A DNA stretch of 64,000 bases from Alienimonas chondri (lineage in GTDB: Bacteria > Planctomycetota > Planctomycetia > Planctomycetales > Planctomycetaceae). A program made the position numbers and the translations under genes. Shown here one piece after another: positions 25,305 through 35,300 of the stretch; position 1 is the stretch's first letter, and each line of letters begins with the position of its first letter. A model generated the notes under the pieces. It was not told the DNA's origin. It saw nothing but the letters and a program-made list of their open reading frames with translations, and made no database searches. The stretch is from the NCBI RefSeq assembly GCF_013036045.1, contig NZ_WTPX01000001.1, forward strand, positions 1-64,000, written 5' to 3'.

Positions 25305-27734
25305 GTGCCCCGGTCGAACGACGCCCCCGCCGCCCGGAGCGAACCGCGGCGCCCCACCGTCGCCGTTGCGGCGGCCCTGGCCGTCGGCGTCTGCTTGGAT
25401 CGGGCGCTGGCGCCCCCGATTGCCGTCGTCCTCGCGGTCGGCGGGCTGGCGATCGCGTTTTCGCTCGCGGCGCCGGCGGCTCGACGCGCGGCCGTCCTGC
25501 TGGGACTGGTCGCAGTCGGGGCGGCGCTCCATCATCTCCAGTGGTACGCCGTGCCGGAGACCGACGTATCGAAACGTGTGGGGGAGGAAGCGATACTCGC
25601 CCGACTCACGGGCGTGCTTGCGGCCGATCCGCGGGAGTACGAAGACCCGGACCGCCCCGCGTGGGAGGATCCGCGTCGCTCGATCGCGGAGGTGCGCTGC
25701 GAATCGTTGCTTGGCGAGGAGGGGCCGGTCGTCTGTTCGGGGACGGTTCGCCTCTATGTCGAAGGGTCGCTGGCCGGGTACGGGGCGGGCGACCGGGTGC
25801 GGGTTCTGGGATGGCTGGGACCGGTCCGCGGACCGCGGAACCCCGGCGAGTGGGATCGCCGTGCCGGACTGCGGCGCCGGGGCGTGCGGGGGGAGATGTC
25901 CGCGGACGCCGGGACGGTCGAGTTGCTTTCTGAAGGCTGGAACCTCTCCGCCCCACTGGACGGGCTCCGCAAGCGGTGCGGCCGTCAAATCGAACGCCTG
26001 ATGCCGGAGCGGGCCGCGGCGGCGGCGAAGGCCTTGCTATTAGGCGATCGGACGGATCTCAGCCGGGAGGACCGACGGCGGTTCGTCGCCAGCGGCACGA
26101 TGCACCTGCTCGCGATCAGCGGATTGCACGTCGGCATGCTGGCGGCGTTCGCCGCGGTGCTGTGCCGGCTGATCGGGTTCGGGCCGACGCTCACCGCCGT
26201 GGCGTGCGTCGCCGTCGTCGGGGCGTTCGCGACGCTGGCGGAGTTCCGCCCCCCGGTCCTGCGGGCCGTCCTGTTCGTGCTATTGGCGGCGCTGGCGTGG
26301 TGGTCCCGCCGCACGCTTGATCTGTTCAACACGCTGTGCGCCGCCGTCGCCATCGTGCTGCTGATCACCCCGGCATCGCTGTTCGAAGCGGGGACGCAAC
26401 TGTCGTTCGTCGCTGTGGCCGGGTTGGAATGGGGGCGCCGGGTCTTTCCAACCCGTCCGCACTTCTGGCCGGCCGGACCGTATGGACTGGGAGAGCGCTT
26501 GTGGGACGGCTATCGCCTGACGGCCGGCATCGCGCTGTGGACGGGACCGCTGGTCGCCGCAAACTTCGGCTTGGTGACGCCGATCGGCTATCTGCTGAAC
26601 GTCCTGCTGCTCCCGGCGTTCGGGGTGCTGTTGGCCTGCGGATTCGTGACGCTCGGCCTGCTGATCGTCGCTCCGTCGCTGGCCTGGGGACCGGGCGTGT
26701 CGTTCGGCGCGGGCCTGACGGCGTTGCTGTGGATCGTAGACGCCGCCGCGGCGCTCCCCGGCGGGCACGCGGCCGTGCCGCCGCCGCCGGGGTGGTGGCT
26801 GGCGGGGTGGTACGTGGGCCTGACTGCGTCGCTGCTGGTTCCGATCGCTGCGGTCCGCACGTCGATCGGTCGCGCGGCGTTGTTTCTCGGCGGGGCCGGG
26901 TGGGCGATGGCGCTGTACCTGGCGCCGGGCGATCTGCCGCCGGGATCATTGCGGGTGACGGTTCTCGACGTCGGCCACGGTTCGGCGACGTTGATCGAAC
27001 TGCCCGACGGACACACGCTGCTGTACGACTGCGGCAGTCTCTCCGGGGGCGAGCGAGCCGCCGACGCCGTCGCCGCGGCGTTGCGCGCCCGCGGCCGGAC
27101 GCGGCTTGATGAAATCGTGATCTCCCACGCGGACGCCGACCACTTCAACGGCCTCTCCGAACTCTTGGACGGGGCCGCGTGGAGCGGCGTGGCGGTCGGC
27201 GGGGTGTCCTTCGGCCCGAACTTCACGGCGTCCGGGCAGACGGACGCGGCAGTGGCGTTTGATGCTGCGAAGGACTGGCCGACCGCGGCGCTGGCACGGG
27301 GACTGACGCGCGACGCCGGCGCGGCGGTTCTCACCATTTTGCATCCGCAGCGGGAGATGAAACCCGCAGAGTCGGACAACGCACGCAGCGTCGTCCTGCT
27401 GATCGAGTTTGCCGGTCGCCGCCTCCTGCTTCCCGGCGATCTAGAGGGCGGTCCGCAGGACGAACTGGCTGCGGATTTCATCAATCGCTTTGGCCCGGGC
27501 CTCGATCTTTTGCTCGCTCCGCACCACGGCGGAAAGCGGGCGAATCCGCAATCGCTCGCGCAGCGACTGGAACCGAAGATCGTGGCCGTCAGCGGCGCTC
27601 AGCATGCGGATGCCGAGTTCCTGCGCGGCGTCTATCCCGCCGCCGACCTGTTCCTCACCTCCGAGGTCGGCGCCGTCACCGTGACGATCACGCCGGACGG
27701 GGCGGTCAAAACGGAGTCGTTCCTCAACCGTTGA
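25305..27734 (+). CDS. comEC: ComEC/Rec2-family DNA uptake channel
   Basis: An 809-residue polytopic membrane protein from GTG 25305. N-terminal helices are followed by the OB-like segment (RVRVLGWLGPVRGPRNPGEW), then the competence domain with LLLGDRTDLSREDRRRF and SGTMHLLAISGLHVGMLAAF, further helices, and a C-terminal metallo-beta-lactamase-like domain starting RVTVLDVGHGSATLIEL with EIVISHADADHFNGL and LLAPHHGGKRAN. This is the complete three-domain layout of ComEC, which passes single-stranded DNA across the inner membrane. No other competence genes are adjacent. Its 3' end overlaps the convergent TPR gene by 11 bp. Confidence 0.93.
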   Translation: MPRSNDAPAARSEPRRPTVAVAAALAVGVCLDRALAPPIAVVLAVGGLAIAFSLAAPAARRAAVLLGLVAVGAALHHLQWYAVPETDVSKRVGEEAILARLTGVLAADPREYEDPDRPAWEDPRRSIAEVRCESLLGEEGPVVCSGTVRLYVEGSLAGYGAGDRVRVLGWLGPVRGPRNPGEWDRRAGLRRRGVRGEMSADAGTVELLSEGWNLSAPLDGLRKRCGRQIERLMPERAAAAAKALLLGDRTDLSREDRRRFVASGTMHLLAISGLHVGMLAAFAAVLCRLIGFGPTLTAVACVAVVGAFATLAEFRPPVLRAVLFVLLAALAWWSRRTLDLFNTLCAAVAIVLLITPASLFEAGTQLSFVAVAGLEWGRRVFPTRPHFWPAGPYGLGERLWDGYRLTAGIALWTGPLVAANFGLVTPIGYLLNVLLLPAFGVLLACGFVTLGLLIVAPSLAWGPGVSFGAGLTALLWIVDAAAALPGGHAAVPPPPGWWLAGWYVGLTASLLVPIAAVRTSIGRAALFLGGAGWAMALYLAPGDLPPGSLRVTVLDVGHGSATLIELPDGHTLLYDCGSLSGGERAADAVAAALRARGRTRLDEIVISHADADHFNGLSELLDGAAWSGVAVGGVSFGPNFTASGQTDAAVAFDAAKDWPTAALARGLTRDAGAAVLTILHPQREMKPAESDNARSVVLLIEFAGRRLLLPGDLEGGPQDELAADFINRFGPGLDLLLAPHHGGKRANPQSLAQRLEPKIVAVSGAQHADAEFLRGVYPAADLFLTSEVGAVTVTITPDGAVKTESFLNR

Positions 27735-28782
27735 CCTCCGGGGCGGCCGAGCCGCCCGCCATCAGTGCCGGAGATGAGGCGGAGGAGGGCGGTTCCTCAG
27801 ATTCCGGAGCGGCCGCCGCCGCTGCGGGGAGCTTGGGCGCCCGGATCAGTTCTTCATGGGCTCGAACCTGGACGATCTCCGCCCGATAGGCCGTGGCTGC
27901 GGTCTCGGCTTGTTCCCCGGCCTGTTCAAAGGCGTCGTAGGCGGCGGAGAGCGTGGTGCCTGTAGAGCCGGCGATCGCATGTTCCATCTTCGCGAGCGAT
28001 CCCGGGAGATCGCCCTTCAAACACTCGCCCCAACTTGCCGCCGCGGTTTCGACGGCGGCGGACAGCTTGAGAAGCTGCAACCGATCCATGGCGCGACGGC
28101 TGGCGGAGAGTTCCGGATAGCAGCGGGCGTTGGCCTTCGCCTTGCGAGCGAGATCGGCCGTCACGGAGGGCGACGCCAGCCGATCCAGCGAGGCCAAAGA
28201 GGCCTTCTTCTCCGCGGCGTCGGACTCGGCTCGCCGCAACCCCGCGCTGGCCTTCGGGAAGTCCGGTCGAATACGGAGGGCTTCGCGGAACGCCGCCGCC
28301 GCCGCCCGCGCGCGGCCGAGATCGAGCAACGTGTTGCCGAGATTCTGATGAGCCTCCGCGAACGACGGGTCCAGTCGAACCGCCTCCCGGTACGCCTCCG
28401 CAGCGAGCTTGTTGCGACTGAGTTTCCGCCGCGCGATGCCGAGATTGTAGAACGCTTCGGCGACCGTGTGATCCACGGCAATCGCCTTGAGCAGCACCTT
28501 CTCCGCCTGCTTGTACTCCTTGGTGCGATTGTGGATCGCCCCGATGTTGATCAGTGCCCGGCAGTGGGCCGGTGTGAGCCGCGTGACTTTCTCGAATAAT
28601 TCGACGGCCCGCTCGAATCGCCCGGCTGCGAAGGCCGATCCGCCCGCGGCCATGTGCAACTCGACGTCCATCGGAGCCGCGGCCGCGGCGGCCTCGTAGG
28701 TGTCGGCGGCCTCGTCTCGCCGCCCCGCCGCAGCGTGAGCCTTCGCAGCGGACGACAGCTCTGAGGCAGACGGAGCAGACAT
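27724..28782 (-). CDS. Tetratricopeptide-repeat protein
   Basis: A 352-residue protein with about five TPR units between residues 5 and 180, clearest in LINIGAIHNRTKEYKQAEKV, AEAFYNLGIARRKLSRNKLA and AEAYREAVRLDPSFAEAHQN. The remaining half is Ala/Lys/Glu-rich helix with a Pro/Ser/Glu tail (APESEEPPSSASS). There is no signal peptide or membrane segment, so it is probably a cytosolic scaffold for protein contacts. Partner unknown. It overlaps comEC tail to tail by 11 bp. Confidence 0.83.
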   Translation of the reverse strand: MSAPSASELSSAAKAHAAAGRRDEAADTYEAAAAAAPMDVELHMAAGGSAFAAGRFERAVELFEKVTRLTPAHCRALINIGAIHNRTKEYKQAEKVLLKAIAVDHTVAEAFYNLGIARRKLSRNKLAAEAYREAVRLDPSFAEAHQNLGNTLLDLGRARAAAAAFREALRIRPDFPKASAGLRRAESDAAEKKASLASLDRLASPSVTADLARKAKANARCYPELSASRRAMDRLQLLKLSAAVETAAASWGECLKGDLPGSLAKMEHAIAGSTGTTLSAAYDAFEQAGEQAETAATAYRAEIVQVRAHEELIRAPKLPAAAAAAPESEEPPSSASSPALMAGGSAAPEVNG

Positions 28783-28887
28783 GGCGAACGTCCGATGGGA
28801 AGAATCGACGACGCCGCAGCCTAGACCTCTTCACACCCCCGCGAAAGCGGCGCAGCCCCCCGGACTCACCCTTGGGAAGAAAAGCGG

Positions 28888-29394
28888 CTAGCGAGGCAAC
28901 TTAAAGGGGGCGGACGACGCCCCGGATTCGTCCGATCCGGGGCCGGCCATCTCCGTGAGCGAGGAACCGGTGACCGCGCGCACCGCCCGTCGGCTGAGGG
29001 CTTCGAGTTCCCGCCGCCGCTCCTCAATCTCGCGGTCGACTCCCTGGTAGAACAGAACGTACGTCACGCCGGCATCGCGGAACGCCCGGACTCGCGCCGC
29101 GACGGTGCTGTCCAGACAGAAGAATGCGGTGTCCAGCCCGGACTCCCCTTCGACCAGCGGAGGAGCCGGCAGCGGCTCGCTTTCAAAATCTTCGTACTCG
29201 TCCCGCAATCCAGCGACGGCGCTGTCCACCGCGTCGGCGGGGTCCGGGCCGCCCGGGATCGCGGTGAAGGTCCAGAAGCAGGTGTCCGGCGTAATCAGCG
29301 TCAGCGTCCCGCCGTCCCGCTCCGCGGTCCATCCCTCGGGCACGGGGACGGGCGGGGCGGCGGGCAGGCCGTCGGCGGACTCGTCGGGACTCAT
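28888..29394 (-). CDS. Hypothetical 168-residue protein
   Basis: Starts at ATG 29394 (MSPDESADGLPAAPPVPVPEGW) 41 bp after the UvrA-like gene on the same strand. The reading frame is open much further upstream, but that part lies antiparallel in frame with uvrA codons and is not credible. The protein has a strand-rich core (GGTLTLITPDTCFWTFTAIP) and helices with GLDTAFFCLDSTVAARVRAF, then VTYVLFYQGVDREIEERRRE. No signal peptide and no family recognised. Probably co-transcribed with the UvrA paralogue. Confidence 0.65.
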   Translation of the reverse strand: MSPDESADGLPAAPPVPVPEGWTAERDGGTLTLITPDTCFWTFTAIPGGPDPADAVDSAVAGLRDEYEDFESEPLPAPPLVEGESGLDTAFFCLDSTVAARVRAFRDAGVTYVLFYQGVDREIEERRRELEALSRRAVRAVTGSSLTEMAGPGSDESGASSAPFKLPR

Positions 29395-29435
29395 CACGGC
29401 GGGGGAGCATTCGAATCGGGGAAGGGCGGACCATC

Positions 29436-32000
29436 CTAGCGATCGGTGCGTGCGAATCGGGCCGCCAGCGCCGCACCTGTCGGCGTTTCCCGTTCGGCGA
29501 TCTCCCGCGGAGTTCCCTCTGCGATCAGTCGCCCGCCGGCCGGTCCGGCGCCCGGGCCGAGTTCCACGATGTGATCGCAGCGGGCAATCAGGTCGGGGTC
29601 GTGTTCGACGCACAGGGCCGTGTGTCCCCGTTCGACCAACCGCAGCAACAGTTCCGTCAACCTGGCCACGTCGAGCGGATGCAGGCCCGCCGTCGGTTCG
29701 TCCAGCACGAATAACGTCGGCGTCGCCCCCGGGTCGGCGAGCGCGGCGGCCAGTCGCACCCGCTGGGCCTCCCCGCCGGAGAGCGTGCTGGCGGGCTGTC
29801 CTAACGGCAGATAGCCCAGCCCGACCTCCACGAACGTCTCGAGCACGCGCGCGATCGGCGTGACCTCCGCGAACGTCTCGGCCGCCTCGCCAGCCCGCAT
29901 CGCCAGCAGATCCCCGGCCGTCCGGCCCTTCCATCGCACGGCGAGGGTTTGCGGATTGAATCGCGCCCCGCGGCAGGCGCCGCACACGGTCGTGGAGGAG
30001 GGCAGGAAGTCCATTTTCAGCGTGCGAAAGCCGCGGCCACGACACTCCGGGCAGCGCCCCGCACGATTGGCGGGGCTGAAGCGGCTCGCGGTAAAACCGA
30101 GTCGCCGGGCGTCCCGCGTGCGGGCCAACAGCTTGCGGATTTCCGTCCACACGCCGCTCGCCGTCGCGGGGCAGCTTCGAGCCGAACCCCCCAGGCGCGA
30201 TTGGTCCACCTCCGCGAGTCGTCCGATCGGCTCCAAACCGAGGAGCGATCCGTAGAACGAAGCGGGCGGCGGATGAGCCGACGGGGACAGCGCCGCCCGC
30301 ACCGCCGGCACGAGCAACCCGGCCACCAGCGACGACTTTCCCGAACCGCTCACGCCCGTCACCGCCGTCAGCCGGCCGTGCGGCACGCGCAGCGTGACTC
30401 CCTGAAGCGAGTGCAGCCGGGCGTCTGCGAGAGTCAACGACTCCCTTGGCGGAGTCAGGGTGTTTCGGGCGGGAGTCCCGGACTCTCCGGCTACGGCGAG
30501 GGCGGTGGGGGAGTCGCCGCGAGCGAAGACCTCCGCGGGCGTTCCCGTGTCGCAGATCGTGCCGCCTTCGGCACCGGCGCCGGGGCCGAGGTCGATCAAA
30601 CGGTCGGCACGCCGAATGAGGTCCGGGTCGTGCTCCACGAGCAGCACCGTGTTGCCGGCGTCGCGCAGTTCGACGAGCGCCTCCCACAGGCGATCCGCAT
30701 CGGCGGGGTGTAGGCCGACGGTCGGCTCGTCCAGCACGAAGCATCCCCCGCTCGTGCGTTCGCCCAGGGCCCCGGCCAGCCGCGAGCGGCGATATTCCCC
30801 GCCGGACAGCGTCCCGGCCCGCCGGTCGAGCGTGAGATATCCCAGCCCCACTTTCCGCAGTCCGGTGAACAGGCGGCTCACTTCAGGCAGCAGACGGGCG
30901 ACGACCTCGTCTCCGCCGGCCGATAGCTCCGCCTTACCGTCAGTTGCACGGGCCTCCAGCGCCGCGAATCGCTCCGCCGCCGCATCGACGGAGAGGCGGG
31001 CCGCTCCGCCGATCGTCAGGCCGTCCAACCGCGTCGCCAAGGACTCTGGGTTGAGCCGCTGGCCGTCGCACGCCGGGCAGGGCGCCGGGAGGCCGAGGCG
31101 GCTCGCCTGGGCGTCGGGATCGGCGAGTCCTGTGCCGCCGCACGCCGGACAGGCGCCGCGGGGGGAGTGGAAGCTGAACGACTGCGGCGTCAGCGGCCGC
31201 CGCTCCCCGCCGGTCGCCGGATCGATCAGGCGGGTGCGATAGTCCTCGGTCTGCCAGCCGCCGGGGGCGTCGGCGTCGGTGAATCGCAACGAGACCGCTC
31301 CACCGGATCGGGACGCCGCCAGATCGACGCTCTCCCGCACCCGGTCCTCGGCGCCCGGTTTCACGATCGCGCGGTCGATCACGACGCCCACGGCGCCGCT
31401 CGGCGTGGCTTCGCCGGCAGCCAGTTCCGCCGTCTCGAAGGACTCGCCGCCCACGTCGCAGCGTACGAACCCCTCCTTTAACGCCTGTTCATAGATTACG
31501 CGATCGTCTTCGGCGCCGACCGCTTCGCCGGCCGGGGCGAGGACCATCAGCTTCGTACGTTCCGGCAACGCGAAGATCCGATCGACGACCTGCCGGACCG
31601 TGTGTCGGACGAGCGGATCGCCGGTCTCGGGGTCGTGCGGAACGCCGGCGCCGGCCCAGAGCAGGCGAAACAGATCGTGCAGACCGACGAGCGTCGCCAG
31701 CGTGGTCCGCGGCCCGGCAGTGGGATCGGATTGCCCGATCGCGATCACCGGCGGGAGGTTCTCGACCGCATCGACCTCCGGGCGATCCAGCTTCGCCACG
31801 GCGGCCCGAGCCTTGGGGGAAGCCGTGGCGAGAAACCGGCGCTGGCCTTCGGCGTGGACCGTATCGAAGGCGAGGGAGCTCTTACCGCTGCCGCTGACGC
31901 CCGAGAGGACGGTCAGTTCGCCGGCGGGGAACTCGACGGAAACGTTCCGCAGATTGTGGACGCGGGCGCCGACGACGCGGATCGGCGGACGCTCGTGCAT
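29436..32000 (-). CDS. UvrA-family ABC ATPase (short UvrA paralogue)
   Basis: An 854-residue protein from ATG 32000. It has two ABC modules: Walker A GVSGSGKSSL at 34-43 with a UvrA-type zinc element (CPACGGTG and CPACDGQR) and signature TLSGGEYRRSRLAGAL; then a second Walker A (GVSGSGKSSLVAGLL), a zinc element (CPECRGRGFRTLKMDF, CGACRGARF), signature TLSGGEAQRVRLAAAL and LFVLDEPTAGLHP. Canonical UvrA, the damage-recognition subunit of nucleotide excision repair, is about 940 residues; the shorter length is compatible with UvrA2-type paralogues linked to drug resistance or DNA repair. No uvrB or uvrC is nearby. Which class applies cannot be decided here. Confidence 0.9.
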   Translation of the reverse strand: MHERPPIRVVGARVHNLRNVSVEFPAGELTVLSGVSGSGKSSLAFDTVHAEGQRRFLATASPKARAAVAKLDRPEVDAVENLPPVIAIGQSDPTAGPRTTLATLVGLHDLFRLLWAGAGVPHDPETGDPLVRHTVRQVVDRIFALPERTKLMVLAPAGEAVGAEDDRVIYEQALKEGFVRCDVGGESFETAELAAGEATPSGAVGVVIDRAIVKPGAEDRVRESVDLAASRSGGAVSLRFTDADAPGGWQTEDYRTRLIDPATGGERRPLTPQSFSFHSPRGACPACGGTGLADPDAQASRLGLPAPCPACDGQRLNPESLATRLDGLTIGGAARLSVDAAAERFAALEARATDGKAELSAGGDEVVARLLPEVSRLFTGLRKVGLGYLTLDRRAGTLSGGEYRRSRLAGALGERTSGGCFVLDEPTVGLHPADADRLWEALVELRDAGNTVLLVEHDPDLIRRADRLIDLGPGAGAEGGTICDTGTPAEVFARGDSPTALAVAGESGTPARNTLTPPRESLTLADARLHSLQGVTLRVPHGRLTAVTGVSGSGKSSLVAGLLVPAVRAALSPSAHPPPASFYGSLLGLEPIGRLAEVDQSRLGGSARSCPATASGVWTEIRKLLARTRDARRLGFTASRFSPANRAGRCPECRGRGFRTLKMDFLPSSTTVCGACRGARFNPQTLAVRWKGRTAGDLLAMRAGEAAETFAEVTPIARVLETFVEVGLGYLPLGQPASTLSGGEAQRVRLAAALADPGATPTLFVLDEPTAGLHPLDVARLTELLLRLVERGHTALCVEHDPDLIARCDHIVELGPGAGPAGGRLIAEGTPREIAERETPTGAALAARFARTDR

Positions 32001-32052
32001 GGCGGGGCGGAACAATCGAAGACGGATGAGGGGCGATCGGTACGATAGCGGC

Positions 32053-32751
32053 ATGCCCGCCGCCGTCCCCGCCCCCGCCGTTCCGACCGCTCCCGCCGCC
32101 AGCGGAGCGGATCGTCCCGTGCCCGCCGCGTTCCTCGCGCGATTCGAGGTCGATCTCCCGCGTGTGGGGGACGACCTGCTCGAACCGCCGTTCGATCTGC
32201 CCCCCGCGGCGGAATTGCCGCACTTCGGCGGGTTGGACGATTTGCCGCGGTTTGCGGTGGTGAAGGTCGGTTGGACGCCGGCCGGACTGGCGATCGCCTG
32301 TCGGGTCGAAGGCAAGTCCCGCAAGCCGGAGGCGTCGGCGAAAGCGGTCAGCGGCGGCGACGGGCTGCACCTGTGGATCGATACCCGCCCCACCGGCACG
32401 TCGCATCGCGCCGGCAAATATTGCCGTCGCTTTGCTCTGCTGCCTCGGGTCGGCCGCGTCGGCAAGCCGGGCGTTTACGAGTCGCCGATCATGAAGACGG
32501 GGGACGCGTCCGTTGCTGAGCCGCTGCCGATTCCGCTGCAGGCGACGGTCGAACGCGGCGGAGACTACGAACTCGCGGCGTTTCTCCCCGCGGAGCAGCT
32601 CCCCGGGTTTGATCCGTCCCGAAGTACGACGATCGCGTTGCACACGGTCGTGACGGACGGGGAACTCGGTTCGCAGCCGTTGACGGTCAGTGAGGCGTTC
32701 CCCACCGCCCACGACCCCAGCCTCTGGACCCGTGCGGCCCTCTCGAATTGA
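32053..32751 (+). CDS. Hypothetical protein, possible CBM9/DOMON-like fold
   Basis: A 232-residue protein from ATG 32053. It begins with an Ala/Pro-rich segment, then VDLPRVGDDLLEPPFDLPPA and a strand-rich core with ALAIACRVEG-like wording (GLAIACRVEGKSRKPE), GGDGLHLWIDTRPTGTSHRA and LPAEQLPGFDPSRSTTIALH. The DGLHLWIDTR segment and overall layout recall family-9 carbohydrate-binding-like domains, where similar wording is DSVELWID. There is no convincing signal peptide, which argues against a cell-surface lectin. Divergent from the UvrA-like gene (52 bp). Confidence 0.6.
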   Translation: MPAAVPAPAVPTAPAASGADRPVPAAFLARFEVDLPRVGDDLLEPPFDLPPAAELPHFGGLDDLPRFAVVKVGWTPAGLAIACRVEGKSRKPEASAKAVSGGDGLHLWIDTRPTGTSHRAGKYCRRFALLPRVGRVGKPGVYESPIMKTGDASVAEPLPIPLQATVERGGDYELAAFLPAEQLPGFDPSRSTTIALHTVVTDGELGSQPLTVSEAFPTAHDPSLWTRAALSN

Positions 32752-33064
32752 AGTGGTCGAAGTGCTCGTCGTCGTGGGGCCGCCAGGGCAACGCGGCGGC
32801 GTAGAGCGTCATCACGGCGCCCAGCGAGGTCGCGGCGAAGGACGCCCACAGCGGCGGGTCGAGCCAGAGCGTCTCGTCTTCGACGCTCGTGAACGGCAGA
32901 TCGCCGTCCCAGTCCGGTCCGAGCCGCAGCGAGCAGCGCTCGACGAACGCCAGGGAGAGTCCGCCCAGCAGCACCCACAGGCCGACGGCGAAGAAACAAG
33001 CGCGGAGCACGGCGTCGGCTTTCGGCGGGGGGCGGGCGAAGGGGGCGGTCCGTGCGGTGGACAT
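32687..33064 (-). CDS. Small two-helix membrane protein
   Basis: A 125-residue frame from ATG 33064. Two hydrophobic segments are clear: [20 protein letters not shown] and [20 protein letters not shown], separated by an acidic loop with [19 protein letters not shown]. The tail ([20 protein letters not shown]) runs 65 bp into the 3' end of the opposite-strand gene, so the last residues are less certain. No family recognised. It is divergent from leuB across 103 bp. Confidence 0.6.
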   Translation of the reverse strand: MSTARTAPFARPPPKADAVLRACFFAVGLWVLLGGLSLAFVERCSLRLGPDWDGDLPFTSVEDETLWLDPPLWASFAATSLGAVMTLYAAALPWRPHDDEHFDHFNSRGPHGSRGWGRGRWGTPH

Positions 33065-33167
33065 CGACCGGCCGCAGGCCCACCCTTCGGCCCCGAACCG
33101 CCCGCCGGTCCTGCCGGCGCGATCCGCACGTCCCCTCCCTCTCCGCGTTCGACCCGCCCCCCGCCTG

Positions 33168-34244
<1,077 letters not shown>

Positions 34245-34253
34245 GCGAGCCAA

Positions 34254-34394
34254 GGCGAGCGGCGGGGCGTCAGCCCCCCGTGCCCTGAATCGTTCGACAG
34301 GCAAATAAAAAGCGACCCGGACGCTCCGAGCGTCCGGGTCGCTTTGCTTTGTACCAAACTCAAAGGCTCAGGGGGCTGACGCCCCCCGCTCGCC
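34254..34394. repeat. Inverted pair of GGGGCGTCAGCCCC-type repeats flanking a terminator
   Basis: The left copy (34254-34288) reads GGCGAGCGGCGGGGCGTCAG and on; the right copy (34368-34394) is nearly its reverse complement (TCAGGGGGCTGACGCC and on). Each is itself a small hairpin, GGGGC-GTCA-GCCCC, and the outer GGCGAGC/GCTCGCC ends also pair. They bracket the terminator at 34309-34345, the architecture of a BIME (paired REP elements). Lies between convergent leuB and the BI-1 gene. Confidence 0.85.
34309..34345. terminator. Bidirectional intrinsic terminator between leuB and the BI-1 gene
   Basis: AAAGCGACCCGGACGCTC-C-GAGCGTCCGGGTCGCTTT gives 18-bp perfect arms around a single central base; in practice the loop would be TCCGA. 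An A-tract precedes (AAATAAAA) and a T-rich stretch follows (GCTTTG), so it works as a classic terminator from either side. The core CCCGGACGC/GCGTCCGGG also occurs in the hairpin at 16792-16824. Confidence 0.92.
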
Positions 34395-34404
34395 TCCCTG
34401 GCGA

Positions 34405-35130
34405 TCAGTCGTCGCCGGCGAAGCCGAGCAGCATCACCACGTAGTAGAACAGCGTCGCGACGCTGGCGAACAGCGCGAGGCTGGCGGCGACATGCTGGTG
34501 CGTGCGGTAGTGATGCAGCACGTTCGAGGTGTTGTAGAGGATCGATCCGCTCATCAGCACGATCATCCCGACGCTGAACCACAGGCCCAGACTGAACCCG
34601 AACAGCCAGCCGGCGATGATGACCCCGAACGCCGCGAAGCTGCCGATCGCCAAGGCGCCGCGGAGAAACGAGAAGTCCGCCCCCGATACGAACACCGCGG
34701 CCGATAGTCCGCCGAAGATCACCGCCGTAATCAGTCCGGCCATCGGCAGCACGTTGCCGTCCAGTTGCTTCGCGTACCACAGCAACGGCACGAAGATCAG
34801 CGCTTCCGCGAGGACGTAGAGACCGAGGCCGAGATACTGCTTGCCGGTGGAGGAGGCGTCCGAACTGGCCCAGGACTGGGCGAGCCAGGAGGCGCCCATG
34901 AACAGGAAGAACGCGATGTACCAGTGTCCGCCGATCAAACCGACGAGGAGCCGTTCCAACGGCTCGACGGTCTGAAAGATGCCCTCGATCCCGCAGAAGA
35001 TCAGCACCGCGGTCAGCAAGTGGGCGTAGGTCCGGCGGATGAACGTCGCCCGCTCCGACCGCGCGGCGTCCGCCGCGAAGCCGTAGCCGGAGGACAGTTC
35101 GTAATCGTCAGCGGCGCCGCCGAAGCTCAT
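34405..35130 (-). CDS. Bax inhibitor-1 (BI-1/YccA) family membrane protein
   Basis: A 241-residue polytopic membrane protein from ATG 35130 (MSFGGAADDYELSSGYGF); longer upstream reading has no family support. After RRTYAHLLTAVLIFCGIEGI come seven predicted hydrophobic segments, including IAFFLFMGASWLAQSWAS, LGLYVLAEALIFVPLLWYA and LFGFSLGLWFSVGMIVLMSG, and the family end YNTSNVLHHYRTHQHVAASL followed by LFYYVVMLLGFAGDD. BI-1 relatives such as YetJ are pH-sensitive calcium leak channels; a like role is inferred. Confidence 0.9.
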   Translation of the reverse strand: MSFGGAADDYELSSGYGFAADAARSERATFIRRTYAHLLTAVLIFCGIEGIFQTVEPLERLLVGLIGGHWYIAFFLFMGASWLAQSWASSDASSTGKQYLGLGLYVLAEALIFVPLLWYAKQLDGNVLPMAGLITAVIFGGLSAAVFVSGADFSFLRGALAIGSFAAFGVIIAGWLFGFSLGLWFSVGMIVLMSGSILYNTSNVLHHYRTHQHVAASLALFASVATLFYYVVMLLGFAGDD

Positions 35131-35300
35131 CGGAGGGATCTCGAGACAGGTGGGGGATGATTCCGTGAGGGAAGTGTCCGTCGCATTGACCGGCGGGTCC
35201 AGCAGGAAACGACCCAAGACGCGCTCGGGGCGGTTGGGGGCGTCGGCCTGGACCGGTAGGCTGGGGGGACAAACCCTCAAACCTGCAGCTGATCCGCACC

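Noticed and set aside
28888-30744. A 618-codon frame extending the 168-residue protein into the UvrA region
   Set aside because: The upstream two thirds is a frame shadow of the UvrA-like gene on the same strand; the real protein begins at 29394.
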